From: Acidimicrobiaceae bacterium
GTDB taxonomy: Bacteria > Actinomycetota > Acidimicrobiia > Acidimicrobiales > RAAP-2
Assembly: GCA_003152015.1 (NCBI GenBank)
Contig: PLZF01000023.1
Location: forward strand, 1-64,000
Direction: 5' to 3'
DNA length: 64,000 nt
This document shows, piece after piece, positions 51,991-60,554 of the stretch. The first letter of the stretch is position 1. The number at the start of each line of letters is the position of its first letter. The notes beneath the pieces are model-generated. The model ran no database searches, was not told where the DNA came from, and worked only from the letters and a program-made list of their open reading frames with translations. The position numbers and the translations under genes were made by a program.

Positions 51991-52011
51991 AAACTGACGG
52001 TCTGTCAGTTT
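51991..52011. promoter_or_regulatory. CTGAC-N5-GTCAG operator, site 4 (D-aminoacylase-like gene)
   Basis: The strongest of the six sites: CTGACGGTCTGTCAG at 51994-52008, with symmetry extended to 8-bp perfect arms (AAACTGAC / GTCAGTTT) around GGTCT. TAAACT at 51990-51995 can act as a -10, which places the operator over the transcription start. The start codon is 79 bp downstream. Confidence 0.75.
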
Positions 52012-52089
52012 TGGACGGTGTCCACCCATCCGAAGGGCGGGCAACTGCCAACATGCGCAAAGCCGATGTCTACGAAGGGGAACCTCACC

Positions 52090-53826
52090 ATGTTCGATTA
52101 CGCCATTCGCAACGGCCTGGTAGTGGACGGCACCGGAGCTCCCGGTCGCCGCGCCGACGTCGGCGTCCGTGACGGAAAGATTGTGGCTCTCGGCGAGGTC
52201 ACCGAAGAGGCCACCACCGAGTTCGACGCCACTGGTTTGGTGGTGGCTCCGGGAATCATCGACCCCCACACCCACTACGACGCCCAACTCTTTTGGGATG
52301 CCACCGCCTCGCCGTCCAACCTGCACGGGGTGACCACCGTCATCGGCGGAAACTGCGGCTTCACCCTGGCACCGATCAAGGCCGAGGACCACGATTACAT
52401 CCGTCGGATGATGGCCAAAGTGGAGGGCATGCCCCTGGTGGCCCTCGAGGACGGGGTGCCCTGGAATTGGACGAGTTTCGGTGACTACCTCGACCGGTTG
52501 GAGGGCAACCTTGGCGTGAATGCCGGATTTCTGGTTGGGCACTGCGCCCTTCGCCGATGGGTGATGGGTGAGGATCGGGCTTCGGAGGTGGCCAATGACG
52601 AGGAGTTGGAAGCCATGACCACCCTGTTGGCCGAGTCACTCGAAGCCGGGGGTCTCGGTTTCTCGTCGTCCCAGTCACGCACCCACTCCGACGGCGATGG
52701 GAACCCGATTTCGTCCCGTTACGCCGATCGTCGCGAGATGCTGGCGTTCTCCGAGGTCGTCGGCGCCCATCCGGGGACCACCCTCGAATACATCACCAGT
52801 GGCTGTCTCGATATGTTCTCCGACGAGGAGATGAACCTCATGGTGGACATGAGCACCACGGCCAAGCGACCCCTCAACTGGAACCTGCTCACGGTCGACT
52901 CCCGCTCACCCGAGAAGGTCGCCCGCCAGTTGGAGGTTTCATCCAAGGCGGCCGAGGCCGGCGGAAAAGTCGTGGCCCTCACCATGCCCACGTTGGTTCC
53001 CATGAATATGAGCTTTCGCACCCACTGCGCCCTCTTCCTCATCCCCGGCTGGGGCGAAGTGATGGGACTTCCCGCGGAGGAGCGCATCGCCAAGTTGCAG
53101 AACCCGGCGGTACGGGCCCATCTCGACGAGATCGCCCACTCCAAGGATGCCGGCGTATTCCGGCGGCTGTCGCACTGGGCCAACTACATCATCGGCGATA
53201 CGTTCGCCCCGGAGAACCAAGGATTGAGTTGGCGCGACGTCGGCTCGATCGCCGAGGAGCAGGGCAAGGAGCCGTTCGACACCCTCCTCGATATCGTCAT
53301 CGCCGACGATCTGCGCACGGTGTTGTGGCCCAAGGCCTCCGATGGTGATGACGCATCGTGGCAGGCCCGACTGGAGGCGTGGAACGACCCAGGTGTCATG
53401 ATCGGAGGATCCGACGCCGGTGCCCACCTCGACCGGATGTGTGGCTCCAACTACCCCACCTCCTTTTTGGGTGACTGCCTCCGGAAGCGGAAGCTGGTAC
53501 CGATGGAACGCGCCATTCAGATGATGACCGGGGCACCGGCCGACCTGTTCGGGCTCGAGGACCGGGGCCGGGTGGCGGTGGGCCAACATGCCGACCTGTT
53601 CATCTTCGATCCCGAGACCATCGGTTCCGAACCGGCCACGCTGGTCAACGACCTTCCCGGCGGGAGCCCCCGTCTGGTGGCCGATGCCATCGGGGTGGTG
53701 CGGGTCCTCGTGAACGGGATCGAGACCATTGTCGACGGCAAGCCCACCGGCAACCTGCCCGGGACGCTGCTCAAGTCGGGACGAGACACGACAACCGTCG
53801 ATCCGTCGGCCGCGGTCAGCGTCTGA
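52090..53826 (+). CDS. Amidohydrolase-3 family, N-acyl-D-amino-acid deacylase-like
   Basis: 578 aa from ATG 52090 (MFDYAIRNGLVVDGTGAPGR), preceded by AAGGGGAAC. Urease-like metal hydrolase: APGIIDPHTHYDAQLFWD (H-x-H ligands), GNCGFTLAP, VGHCALRRWVMG, GLGFSSSQSRTHSD, GGSDAGAHLDRMCG, and the C-terminal GLEDRGRVAVGQHADLFIFDPETI. Similar proteins are annotated as D-aminoacylases, but many catabolic clusters carry them with unknown (possibly lactone or amide) substrates. Controlled from the site-4 operator. Confidence 0.82.
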   Translation: MFDYAIRNGLVVDGTGAPGRRADVGVRDGKIVALGEVTEEATTEFDATGLVVAPGIIDPHTHYDAQLFWDATASPSNLHGVTTVIGGNCGFTLAPIKAEDHDYIRRMMAKVEGMPLVALEDGVPWNWTSFGDYLDRLEGNLGVNAGFLVGHCALRRWVMGEDRASEVANDEELEAMTTLLAESLEAGGLGFSSSQSRTHSDGDGNPISSRYADRREMLAFSEVVGAHPGTTLEYITSGCLDMFSDEEMNLMVDMSTTAKRPLNWNLLTVDSRSPEKVARQLEVSSKAAEAGGKVVALTMPTLVPMNMSFRTHCALFLIPGWGEVMGLPAEERIAKLQNPAVRAHLDEIAHSKDAGVFRRLSHWANYIIGDTFAPENQGLSWRDVGSIAEEQGKEPFDTLLDIVIADDLRTVLWPKASDGDDASWQARLEAWNDPGVMIGGSDAGAHLDRMCGSNYPTSFLGDCLRKRKLVPMERAIQMMTGAPADLFGLEDRGRVAVGQHADLFIFDPETIGSEPATLVNDLPGGSPRLVADAIGVVRVLVNGIETIVDGKPTGNLPGTLLKSGRDTTTVDPSAAVSV

Positions 53827-53892
53827 GGCGGTCGGCGGGCGGTCGGCGGGCGGTCGCCGCATGGCCGGGCCAGCGGTCGGCGGCGTACACTG

Positions 53893-53907
53893 CTGACACG
53901 TCGTCAG
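53893..53907. promoter_or_regulatory. CTGAC-N5-GTCAG operator, site 5 (aldehyde dehydrogenase)
   Basis: CTGACACGTCGTCAG, directly after a TACACT -10-like hexamer (53886-53891) and 24 bp before the ATG at 53932. Binding would sit on the transcription start. Confidence 0.7.
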
Positions 53908-53931
53908 ATACCGCGAAAGGGGACCCCGCAC

Positions 53932-55401
53932 ATGGCCGACCCGGCCACCAAAGATGAGACCCGACTGCTGATCGGGGGGACGTGGGTTGCCGCCGGCAAC
54001 GGCACCTACGACATCATCAACCCGGCCACCGAACAGGTGGTCGGACAAGCCCCCAACGCCTCGGTTGATGACGCCAACAACGCTGCCTCGGCCGCCGCCG
54101 AGGCGTTTCCGGCGTGGTCGGCCACCCCGGTCGAAGAGCGCCTGGCCCTGCTCAAAAAGGCAGCCGCCGCCATCCGGGCCAAGAACGACGAGTTGGTTCC
54201 CCTGGTGATCGCCGAAACCGGTGCCACCGCCTCGGTGGGTTCGCGCATGCAGGTCCCGATCAGCGCCGACCGATTCGACAGGTATTCCCGCGACATCCGC
54301 CACGTGCAGGAGAAAATGCTCCCGCCCATCGCCACCTCCGCCACTCCCCTGGCCCCCGGCGGCCTGGTCAGCGCGCTGGCCTATCGCCAACCGGTCGGAG
54401 TGGTGGCCGCCATCGCCAGCTACAACTTTCCCCTGACCAACATGGCCGGAAAGGTCGCCCCCGCCCTGGCCATGGGCAACACAGTCGTCATCAAACCCGC
54501 CCCCCAGGATCCACTGGCGGTGGTGGCGCTGGCCCGGGTCCTCGATGAAGTCGGCTTTCCGCCCGGGGTGGTCAACCTGATCAGCGCCCGAGGTCCGGAG
54601 CCGGCCTCCGCCCTCACCACCTCTCCCGATATCGACATGGTGTCGTTCACCGGCTCCACCTCCGTGGGCCAACGGATAGCGGCCGCCGGCGCCCCCACCA
54701 TGAAACGCCTCCTCATGGAGCTGGGAGGCAAGGGCGCCGCAGTGGTGTTCGCCGACGCCGACATCAAGGCCGCCGTCACCGCCATCGGTTCCACCTGGGC
54801 ATTCCACTCGGGCCAGATCTGCACGGCCCCTACCCGGGCGGTCATCCACCGGAGTATCTTCGACCAGGTGGTCGAGGGACTCTCCAAGTTCGCCGGATTC
54901 CTCACGGTAGGGGACCCCACCGAAAAGAAAACAGTGGTGGGGCCGCTCATCTCCGGTGCCCAGCAGAAGCGGGTCCTCGACTACATCGAGACCGGCCGCA
55001 AAGAGGGTGAAGTGGTGGTGGGCGGCAATCGCCCCGAGCACCTTCCCACCGGCTACTACGTGGAGCCCACCCTGATCACCGGGACCAACGACATCACCGT
55101 GGCCCGGGAGGAGATCTTCGGGCCGGTGGTGGTGGCCATCCCCTTCGACGATGACGACGAAGGTGTTGCCATCGCCAACGATTCCGAGTTCGGCCTGTAC
55201 GACTACGTCTTCTCCGCCGATACCTCACGGGCGTTCCGGGTGGCCAAACAATTGCGCTGCGGCCACGTCGGGATCAATACCGCCCAACGCAACATGGACG
55301 CACCCTTCGGAGGTTTCAAGATGAGTGGAATCGGCCGTGATGGTGGTGATTACGGGTTGGAGGCCTACTCGGAGCTGCAGTCGATCATCTGGGCCGGCTG
55401 A
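53932..55401 (+). CDS. NAD(P)-dependent aldehyde dehydrogenase
   Basis: 489 aa, full length. ASYNFPLTNMAGKVAPALAMG and VIKPAPQDPLA cofactor motifs, SFTGSTSVGQRI, the general base Glu in LMELGGKGAAVVF, catalytic Cys in SGQICTAPTR, and REEIFGPVV near the C-terminus. It oxidises an aldehyde to the acid; substrate unknown. Ribosome site GAAAGGGG upstream. Followed after 29 bp by the cyclase-family gene, probably one operon. Confidence 0.9.
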   Translation: MADPATKDETRLLIGGTWVAAGNGTYDIINPATEQVVGQAPNASVDDANNAASAAAEAFPAWSATPVEERLALLKKAAAAIRAKNDELVPLVIAETGATASVGSRMQVPISADRFDRYSRDIRHVQEKMLPPIATSATPLAPGGLVSALAYRQPVGVVAAIASYNFPLTNMAGKVAPALAMGNTVVIKPAPQDPLAVVALARVLDEVGFPPGVVNLISARGPEPASALTTSPDIDMVSFTGSTSVGQRIAAAGAPTMKRLLMELGGKGAAVVFADADIKAAVTAIGSTWAFHSGQICTAPTRAVIHRSIFDQVVEGLSKFAGFLTVGDPTEKKTVVGPLISGAQQKRVLDYIETGRKEGEVVVGGNRPEHLPTGYYVEPTLITGTNDITVAREEIFGPVVVAIPFDDDDEGVAIANDSEFGLYDYVFSADTSRAFRVAKQLRCGHVGINTAQRNMDAPFGGFKMSGIGRDGGDYGLEAYSELQSIIWAG

Positions 55402-55430
55402 GACACTCCCCGGTCGGCTACAACAGTCCC

Positions 55431-56429
55431 GTGCCCGTACCCGTTTCTCCTTCCGTGCCATCGGCCTTCACCGACCTCGCCCGGCGCGTCTCCAACTGGG
55501 GAAGGTGGGGCGCCGACGATCAACTCGGCACCCTCAACTTCATCGACGCCGCCGCCCGGCTCCGCGGGGTGGCCGCGGTGCACGATGGGGATGCCTTCCC
55601 CCTTGGCCTGCCCATGTCCGAGGCGGAGGGGATCCAGATGGGCTTCATCGAGGGCAGGGTCAATCCCACCCGTTCGATGATCTGTGTCAACAACCCGCTC
55701 TCGCCCGATCCCGAGTGGATCGCCTCGTCCGAGGACGTCGTCACCTTCGCCATGCAGTGCGCCACCCACTGGGACGGGCTGGCTCACGTCTCCTATGGCG
55801 CCGGGCCCGACGGCGGGAAGCTCTACAACGGTTACCCGGCGTCGTCGGTCACCGAGGCCGGCACCACCAAGCTCGGCATCCACCTGATCGGCTCGCTGGT
55901 GTCACGTGGGCTCCTCCTCGATGTGGCGCGGGCCAAAGGGTTGGAAGTACTCGACGGCGGGTACCCGATCACTCCCGACGACCTCGATGCCGCCTGCGAA
56001 CTCGGCAAACTGGCGGTGGAGCCGGGCGATGTGCTGCTGGTCCGTACCGGGCAAGCCGCCCACCTGGCCCTCCCCGGACGGCCGGGACTGGCCGGTGCCC
56101 CCCCGAAGCGGGACCTGATCGCCTACACCTGGCCCACTCCGGGTCTGACTCTGGCCACCACCGAGTGGTTCCACGCCAAGGATGTAGCGGCGGTGGCCAC
56201 CGACACCATGGTGCTGGAGGTCTATCCGTGCGAGGACAAAAACCTCTATCTTCCCGTCCACCTCATCCACCTGGTCGAGATGGGGATGACCCAAGGCCAG
56301 AACTGGTTTCTCGACGAGCTGGCGGATGCCTGCGCCGCCGACGGACGATACGAATTTCTGCTCGATGCCACACCGCTGCCCTTCACCAACGGCTTGGGCT
56401 CCCCCGTCAACCCGGTCGCCCTCCGGTGA
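55431..56429 (+). CDS. Cyclase-family (kynurenine-formamidase-like) metal hydrolase
   Basis: 332 aa, GTG start. RWGADDQLGTLNFID near the N-terminus, THWDGLAHVSYG with the H-x-D/H metal site, GDVLLVRTGQ and DTMVLEVYPC are characteristic of PF04199 proteins. These open lactone or amide rings, or hydrolyse formyl groups. Larger form of about 330 aa as found in aromatic and terpenoid clusters. Stop overlaps the GTG of the alpha/beta hydrolase (GTGA). Confidence 0.8.
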   Translation: MPVPVSPSVPSAFTDLARRVSNWGRWGADDQLGTLNFIDAAARLRGVAAVHDGDAFPLGLPMSEAEGIQMGFIEGRVNPTRSMICVNNPLSPDPEWIASSEDVVTFAMQCATHWDGLAHVSYGAGPDGGKLYNGYPASSVTEAGTTKLGIHLIGSLVSRGLLLDVARAKGLEVLDGGYPITPDDLDAACELGKLAVEPGDVLLVRTGQAAHLALPGRPGLAGAPPKRDLIAYTWPTPGLTLATTEWFHAKDVAAVATDTMVLEVYPCEDKNLYLPVHLIHLVEMGMTQGQNWFLDELADACAADGRYEFLLDATPLPFTNGLGSPVNPVALR

Positions 56430-57442
56430 TCGCACCGCGCACCCGTCGCCGTCTCGAATTCGGCGCCCTGGCGGCTGGGGCCGGAGCGTTGGCCGGATAC
56501 GCCGGGCAACGTCACTTGTCCAAGCGCTGGCGGGCCGACCAGACCGCCATGGAAGCAGCCGGCCTGGTGCTCGACGACCGACTTGTGCACCACCAGATAC
56601 CGGTCAGCGACGGCGGGAGCATCCACGTTGTCGAGACGGGAGCCGGTCCGCCCATCGTCCTCGTCCACGGCCTGACCCTCTCGGTGATCACCTGGGCCCG
56701 ACAGCTCAACGGGCTCTCCGCCAACCACCGGGTGATCGCCATCGATCAGCGGGGCCACGGTCTATCGGCAGCCGGAACGGATGGATACGGACTCGACCGA
56801 TTGGCCGAGGATGTCATCGAGGTGCTGGAGGCACTCGACGTGACCGGCGCGGTGCTGGTCGGCCACTCACTGGGGGGAATGGTGACCATGACCGCCGCCA
56901 TCAACTCTCGCGATCGGTTGGCCGACCACGTAGCCGGTCTTGCGCTGGTGGCCACGTCATCCCACCCGCTGGCCGGCGTGCCCGTGCCCCCCTCCGTCAT
57001 CGACCGCCTCAGTGCCCGGGGCGAGCGGAGTCTGGGCCGAGCCGAACGCCGCGGCCATCCGGCCATCCGGGGCGCGTCGATGTTGGCGTGGTCGATGCGA
57101 GTGGCCTATGGGAACCGCCCCGATCCCACCGCCATCGAGCTGGGCCGCACCATGATGGCGGCAATGTCCCCCGCTTCCCTGGGATCCCTGATGCGGGGCA
57201 TCGGTTCGTTCAAACTCAAGGATCGCCTCGGGACCATCGACCTACCGACCCGGGTGGTGGTCGGCACACGTGATGTGCTCACGCCACCGAGACACGCCAT
57301 GGCCATGGCCGAAGGCATCCCCCACGCAGAGCTCGTGGTGTTGCCCGGGACCGGGCACATGGTGATGCTCGAACGTCCCGAGGAGTTGAACTCCATGCTT
57401 CATGAGTTGTCGGTCGTGGTGACCAAGGGTCGACCGACGTGA
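56426..57442 (+). CDS. Alpha/beta hydrolase
   Basis: 338 aa from GTG 56426. A hydrophobic Ala/Gly-rich N-terminus (RRLEFGALAAGAGALAGYAG) could be a membrane anchor. Then HGLTLSVITWARQ (oxyanion), nucleophile elbow VGHSLGGMVTM with Ser, catalytic Asp in GTRDVLTPP and His in LPGTGHMVMLE. Complete triad. Substrate unknown; coupling to the ring-opening cyclase-family protein and ALDH suggests an ester or lactone pathway. Confidence 0.85.
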   Translation: MIAPRTRRRLEFGALAAGAGALAGYAGQRHLSKRWRADQTAMEAAGLVLDDRLVHHQIPVSDGGSIHVVETGAGPPIVLVHGLTLSVITWARQLNGLSANHRVIAIDQRGHGLSAAGTDGYGLDRLAEDVIEVLEALDVTGAVLVGHSLGGMVTMTAAINSRDRLADHVAGLALVATSSHPLAGVPVPPSVIDRLSARGERSLGRAERRGHPAIRGASMLAWSMRVAYGNRPDPTAIELGRTMMAAMSPASLGSLMRGIGSFKLKDRLGTIDLPTRVVVGTRDVLTPPRHAMAMAEGIPHAELVVLPGTGHMVMLERPEELNSMLHELSVVVTKGRPT

Positions 57443-57496
57443 GGCATTGCCCCGGTGCGGGTGGGTGATTGGCGGCACTCCCTGTACCCTCGTGAC

Positions 57497-57907
57497 ATGA
57501 GCGCTGACGACACCATTCCTGCAACGGATTCCGACACCGCAACCGACACCGACCCGATCACCATCTTTTACAATCCCAGTTGCTCCAAGTCCCGTGAAGC
57601 CCTCGAGTTGATCGACGCCCAGGGCACGGAGTACCAGGTGGTCGAGTACCTGAAGGCGCCGCCGGACCGTGCCACCCTCGACCAGATCGTAGGAAAGTAC
57701 GAGGGTCCCCTGGTCGACCTGATCAGAACCGGTGACGCCGCCTTCCGGGATCTCAACATCGACCCGGCAACATTGACCACCCCAGATTCCGTTGTCGAGG
57801 TGTTGATCAGCCACCCCGAGGTGATGCAACGCCCCATCTTGGTCCGTGGCGATTCAGTTGTCATCGCCCGACCGCCCGAGCGGGTGGCCCAACTGCTCGT
57901 CGACTGA
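57497..57907 (+). CDS. ArsC/Spx-family protein (glutaredoxin-type arsenate reductase-like)
   Basis: 136 aa from ATG 57497 (preceding codons are unconserved). A 20-residue Asp/Thr-rich leader precedes the thioredoxin-like fold: FYNPSCSKSREALELI with the catalytic Cys, YLKAPPDRATLDQIV, DPATLTTPDSVVEVLISHP, and PILVRGDSVVIARPPERV holding the Arg residues used for oxyanion binding in ArsC. No arsenic transporter or regulator nearby, so the role may be general thiol redox. Confidence 0.8.
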   Translation: MSADDTIPATDSDTATDTDPITIFYNPSCSKSREALELIDAQGTEYQVVEYLKAPPDRATLDQIVGKYEGPLVDLIRTGDAAFRDLNIDPATLTTPDSVVEVLISHPEVMQRPILVRGDSVVIARPPERVAQLLVD

Positions 57908-57988
57908 AGCTTCCTGATCGTTCAGCGGCGTCCTGATTGTTCGGTCGGACATTCGCCATGGTGCAGACGACAGACGGCCGCCCGCCTG

Positions 57989-58783
57989 TCACTTCTTCTT
58001 GGACCGGTCCGCCTTGGCTTTGGACGAAGCCGCTTTGACCTCGGCGGAACGCGCCGCTGCCGCACCACCACCCACGACCGGACCGGTGCGCGGCCGGGGG
58101 CTCTCGGCACCGGCCACCGACGCCCCATCGGGAGCCGGGCGCCCGGTGACCGCCCAGTGGAGCAACCGGGCCTGACTGTCGACCAACGAGGCGGTGCGGA
58201 TCCCCCAGAACTCGAATCCGTAACGGTGCCCGGCTACCTGGGCCAACATGGCGATCAGGGTTCCGGCCGCCGCCATCGGATCAGCTCCGGTCGGGGATCC
58301 TGACCCGTCCCCAGCGGTGGCGATGACCCGGGCCAGAGTGACGGTCACCGCGTTGAGGGCCCGCACCCGCAGCCCCTGGAACCTGAGGTCACCCTCCACC
58401 GTGGTGAGCTCCACTACCCGGAACACGGCCCGGTTGGTCTCCCAGTACGCCATGAACCCTTCGACCACCGCGACCGCGGTGGTCCAACTGGCGCCGTCCG
58501 ACCAATCGCCGTCCACCAGATCGGCCAAGACGCCGACGCCTTCCACCAACTCCTCGGCCAGCACGGTGATGGCGGCTTCAACATTCTCGAAGTACTGGTA
58601 GAAGGCGGCGGGAGACGTCCCGGCCTGGCGGGCGATGTCGATCACCTTGATCGACCTCCACGGCGTGGCCACCAGCAGTTCAGCCGTGCACTCGAGCAGC
58701 CGTTGACGGGTTGCCCTCCCCCGCCGTCCGGGGACCCGCCCATCGGTGGTGGCTATGAACTCCGGATCCTCAGGAAGCGCCAT
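57989..58783 (-). CDS. TetR-family regulator with basic C-terminal tail
   Basis: 264 aa from ATG 58783; the longer frame upstream would cross the operator and the next gene, so it is rejected. HTH: TRQRLLECTAELLVATPWRS then IDIARQAGTSPAAFYQYFENVEAAI. Ligand-binding part of ordinary length, then an unusual Ala/Lys/Ser-rich tail ending DRSKKK (about 35 residues) that may add non-specific DNA affinity. Divergent from the other TetR gene with the CTGAC operator between them. Confidence 0.82.
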   Translation of the reverse strand: MALPEDPEFIATTDGRVPGRRGRATRQRLLECTAELLVATPWRSIKVIDIARQAGTSPAAFYQYFENVEAAITVLAEELVEGVGVLADLVDGDWSDGASWTTAVAVVEGFMAYWETNRAVFRVVELTTVEGDLRFQGLRVRALNAVTVTLARVIATAGDGSGSPTGADPMAAAGTLIAMLAQVAGHRYGFEFWGIRTASLVDSQARLLHWAVTGRPAPDGASVAGAESPRPRTGPVVGGGAAAARSAEVKAASSKAKADRSKKK

Positions 58784-58816
58784 GACCACCCCATGGTACC
58801 GAGGGACCGCCAAGGC

Positions 58817-58831
58817 ATGACGGAGCGTCAG
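58817..58831. promoter_or_regulatory. CTGAC-N5-GTCAG operator, site 6 (divergent TetR pair)
   Basis: ATGACGGAGCGTCAG (TGACG/CGTCA core), 33 bp before the minus-strand TetR start and 38 bp before the plus-strand TetR start. A site of the same type between two regulator genes indicates autoregulation by one of them. Confidence 0.65.
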
Positions 58832-58869
58832 ATTCGGAGCAGCAAAGGCGCCCCGAGTAGGATTATTTG

Positions 58870-59472
58870 ATGGCGATCCGTCCGGTGCCTCGCACCCTGA
58901 CCCGCACACAACAGGCTCGACGCCAACGGGTGATTGACGCCGCCATGTCGCTCGGTCTCGACGGTGGCTACGACGCCGTGCAGATGCGTGATGTCGCCGC
59001 CCGGGCTGACGTGGCCATGGGCACGGTGTACCGCTACTTCACCAGCAAGGATCATCTTCTGGCCGCCACCTTGGTCCACTGGGTGGAGCAGCTGGACGCC
59101 AGGTTGGCGCAGCTTCCTGCCCAGGGCGATTCCGTCGCCATCCGGGTCATCGACGTGCTCGATCGAGCCTTGAGGGCCATGGGTCGCCAGCCCCAACTGG
59201 TCAGCGCGGTGTTCACTGCCCTCGCCTCTCCCGACCCCGCAGCCGTCGAGTGTCAACAACAGGTGTCAGTCCTGATGGAAGGCATCATCACCCGGGCCAT
59301 CGGCGAACCCCACCCACCCGACCTCGGCGATCGAGCTCGCATGATCGGCCACGTCTGGTACTCGGCCCTGGTCGGATGGGTCAATGGCTGGAGCAACATG
59401 AGCCGGGTGCACGACGAGTTGGTGGTGGCGGTCGAACTCCTTCTGCCCGCGGACATCTACGCCACCGCCTGA
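58870..59472 (+). CDS. TetR-family regulator, KstR-like
   Basis: About 200 aa. RRQRVIDAAMSLGLDGGYDA, VQMRDVAARADVAMGTVYRY and FTSKDHLLAA follow closely the N-terminus of KstR, the cholesterol-catabolism repressor of mycobacteria, and the body and length also fit. The operator next to it (TGACG-N3-CGTCA) is not the mycobacterial KstR motif, so specificity may have changed, or the neighbouring TetR binds it. Start could be TTG 58867 or ATG 58870. Confidence 0.82.
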   Translation: MAIRPVPRTLTRTQQARRQRVIDAAMSLGLDGGYDAVQMRDVAARADVAMGTVYRYFTSKDHLLAATLVHWVEQLDARLAQLPAQGDSVAIRVIDVLDRALRAMGRQPQLVSAVFTALASPDPAAVECQQQVSVLMEGIITRAIGEPHPPDLGDRARMIGHVWYSALVGWVNGWSNMSRVHDELVVAVELLLPADIYATA

Positions 59473-59570
59473 CTAGCCTGTTCGACCCGTCGTCGAGCCG
59501 CACGTCGATTCGCCATCCGCATATCCGGGGGTGCGTAAACCCGCCTCCTCGGCCACGGTATCGTCCTGGG

Positions 59571-60554
59571 ATGCCTTCGGCTATCGAAGTCCACGGTCTC
59601 ACCAAACACTTCGGCAGCGTCCATGCCGTCGAAGACCTGAGTTTTGAGGTGGATACCGGTCGGGTGACCGGCTTCCTCGGTCCCAACGGATCCGGGAAGA
59701 CCACCACCTTGCGCATGCTCCTCGGTTTGGTGGCGATCACCAGCGGGACGGCCACGTTCGGCGGTCGCACCTACGAAAAGCTTCACAAACCGACCCACCA
59801 CGTGGGCGCTGTGCTCGAGGCCACCAGCTTCCATCCCTCCCGCCGGGCGGAGGACCACCTCAAAATGGTGGCGATCGGAGCCGGCATCCCCCTGTCCCGG
59901 GTCGACCAGACCCTCGAGTTGGTCGGTCTCTCCGATGTCGCCCGCCGCCGGGTGGGCAAGTTCTCCCTGGGCATGCGGCAACGGCTGCAGCTGGCCACTG
60001 CCCTGCTGGGCGACCCCGAGATCCTCATCCTCGACGAGCCGGCCAATGGTCTCGATCCCCAGGGCATCCAGTGGCTCCGCACCTTCATCCGCTATCAGGC
60101 GTCCATTGGTCGATCCATCCTCGTCTCCTCCCACCTCCTGTCCGAAATGGAAGAGACGGTCGACGATGTGGTGATCGTATCCGAGGGTCGGTTGGTGCTC
60201 CAGACCACCCTGGCCGATCTGGCCGGCCGGGCCGGAACCTCCAACGGCATGCGGGTGCGGTCCCCCGAGATCGGCCGCCTCATCGAAATCCTGACTGCCA
60301 CCCAAGTCGGCTACCGACCCACCGCCCCCGACACCATCGCCATCGACGGTGCCACCCCCGAATGGCTGGGCCCGGTCCTGGCCCAAAACCAGATAGTCGT
60401 CTACGAACTGATCCACGACCGTGGCAGTCTCGAAGATGTGTTCCTCAACCTGACCCAGGGATTCGCCTCCACCTTTCCGGCGACCGCCGGCGCCGGCGCC
60501 GGGCCCGGGACGTCACATGCGGGCCCCACGCCGATGCCTGGAGGTGTCTCGTGA
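59571..60554 (+). CDS. ABC transporter ATP-binding protein
   Basis: 327 aa from ATG 59571. Walker A GPNGSGKTTT, signature FSLGMRQRLQLA, Walker B ILILDEPANGLDP and H-loop SSHLL. C-terminal extension with an EDVFLNLT motif as in drug/antibiotic exporters (DrrA/CcmA type). GTG of the permease overlaps its stop. Confidence 0.9.
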   Translation: MPSAIEVHGLTKHFGSVHAVEDLSFEVDTGRVTGFLGPNGSGKTTTLRMLLGLVAITSGTATFGGRTYEKLHKPTHHVGAVLEATSFHPSRRAEDHLKMVAIGAGIPLSRVDQTLELVGLSDVARRRVGKFSLGMRQRLQLATALLGDPEILILDEPANGLDPQGIQWLRTFIRYQASIGRSILVSSHLLSEMEETVDDVVIVSEGRLVLQTTLADLAGRAGTSNGMRVRSPEIGRLIEILTATQVGYRPTAPDTIAIDGATPEWLGPVLAQNQIVVYELIHDRGSLEDVFLNLTQGFASTFPATAGAGAGPGTSHAGPTPMPGGVS

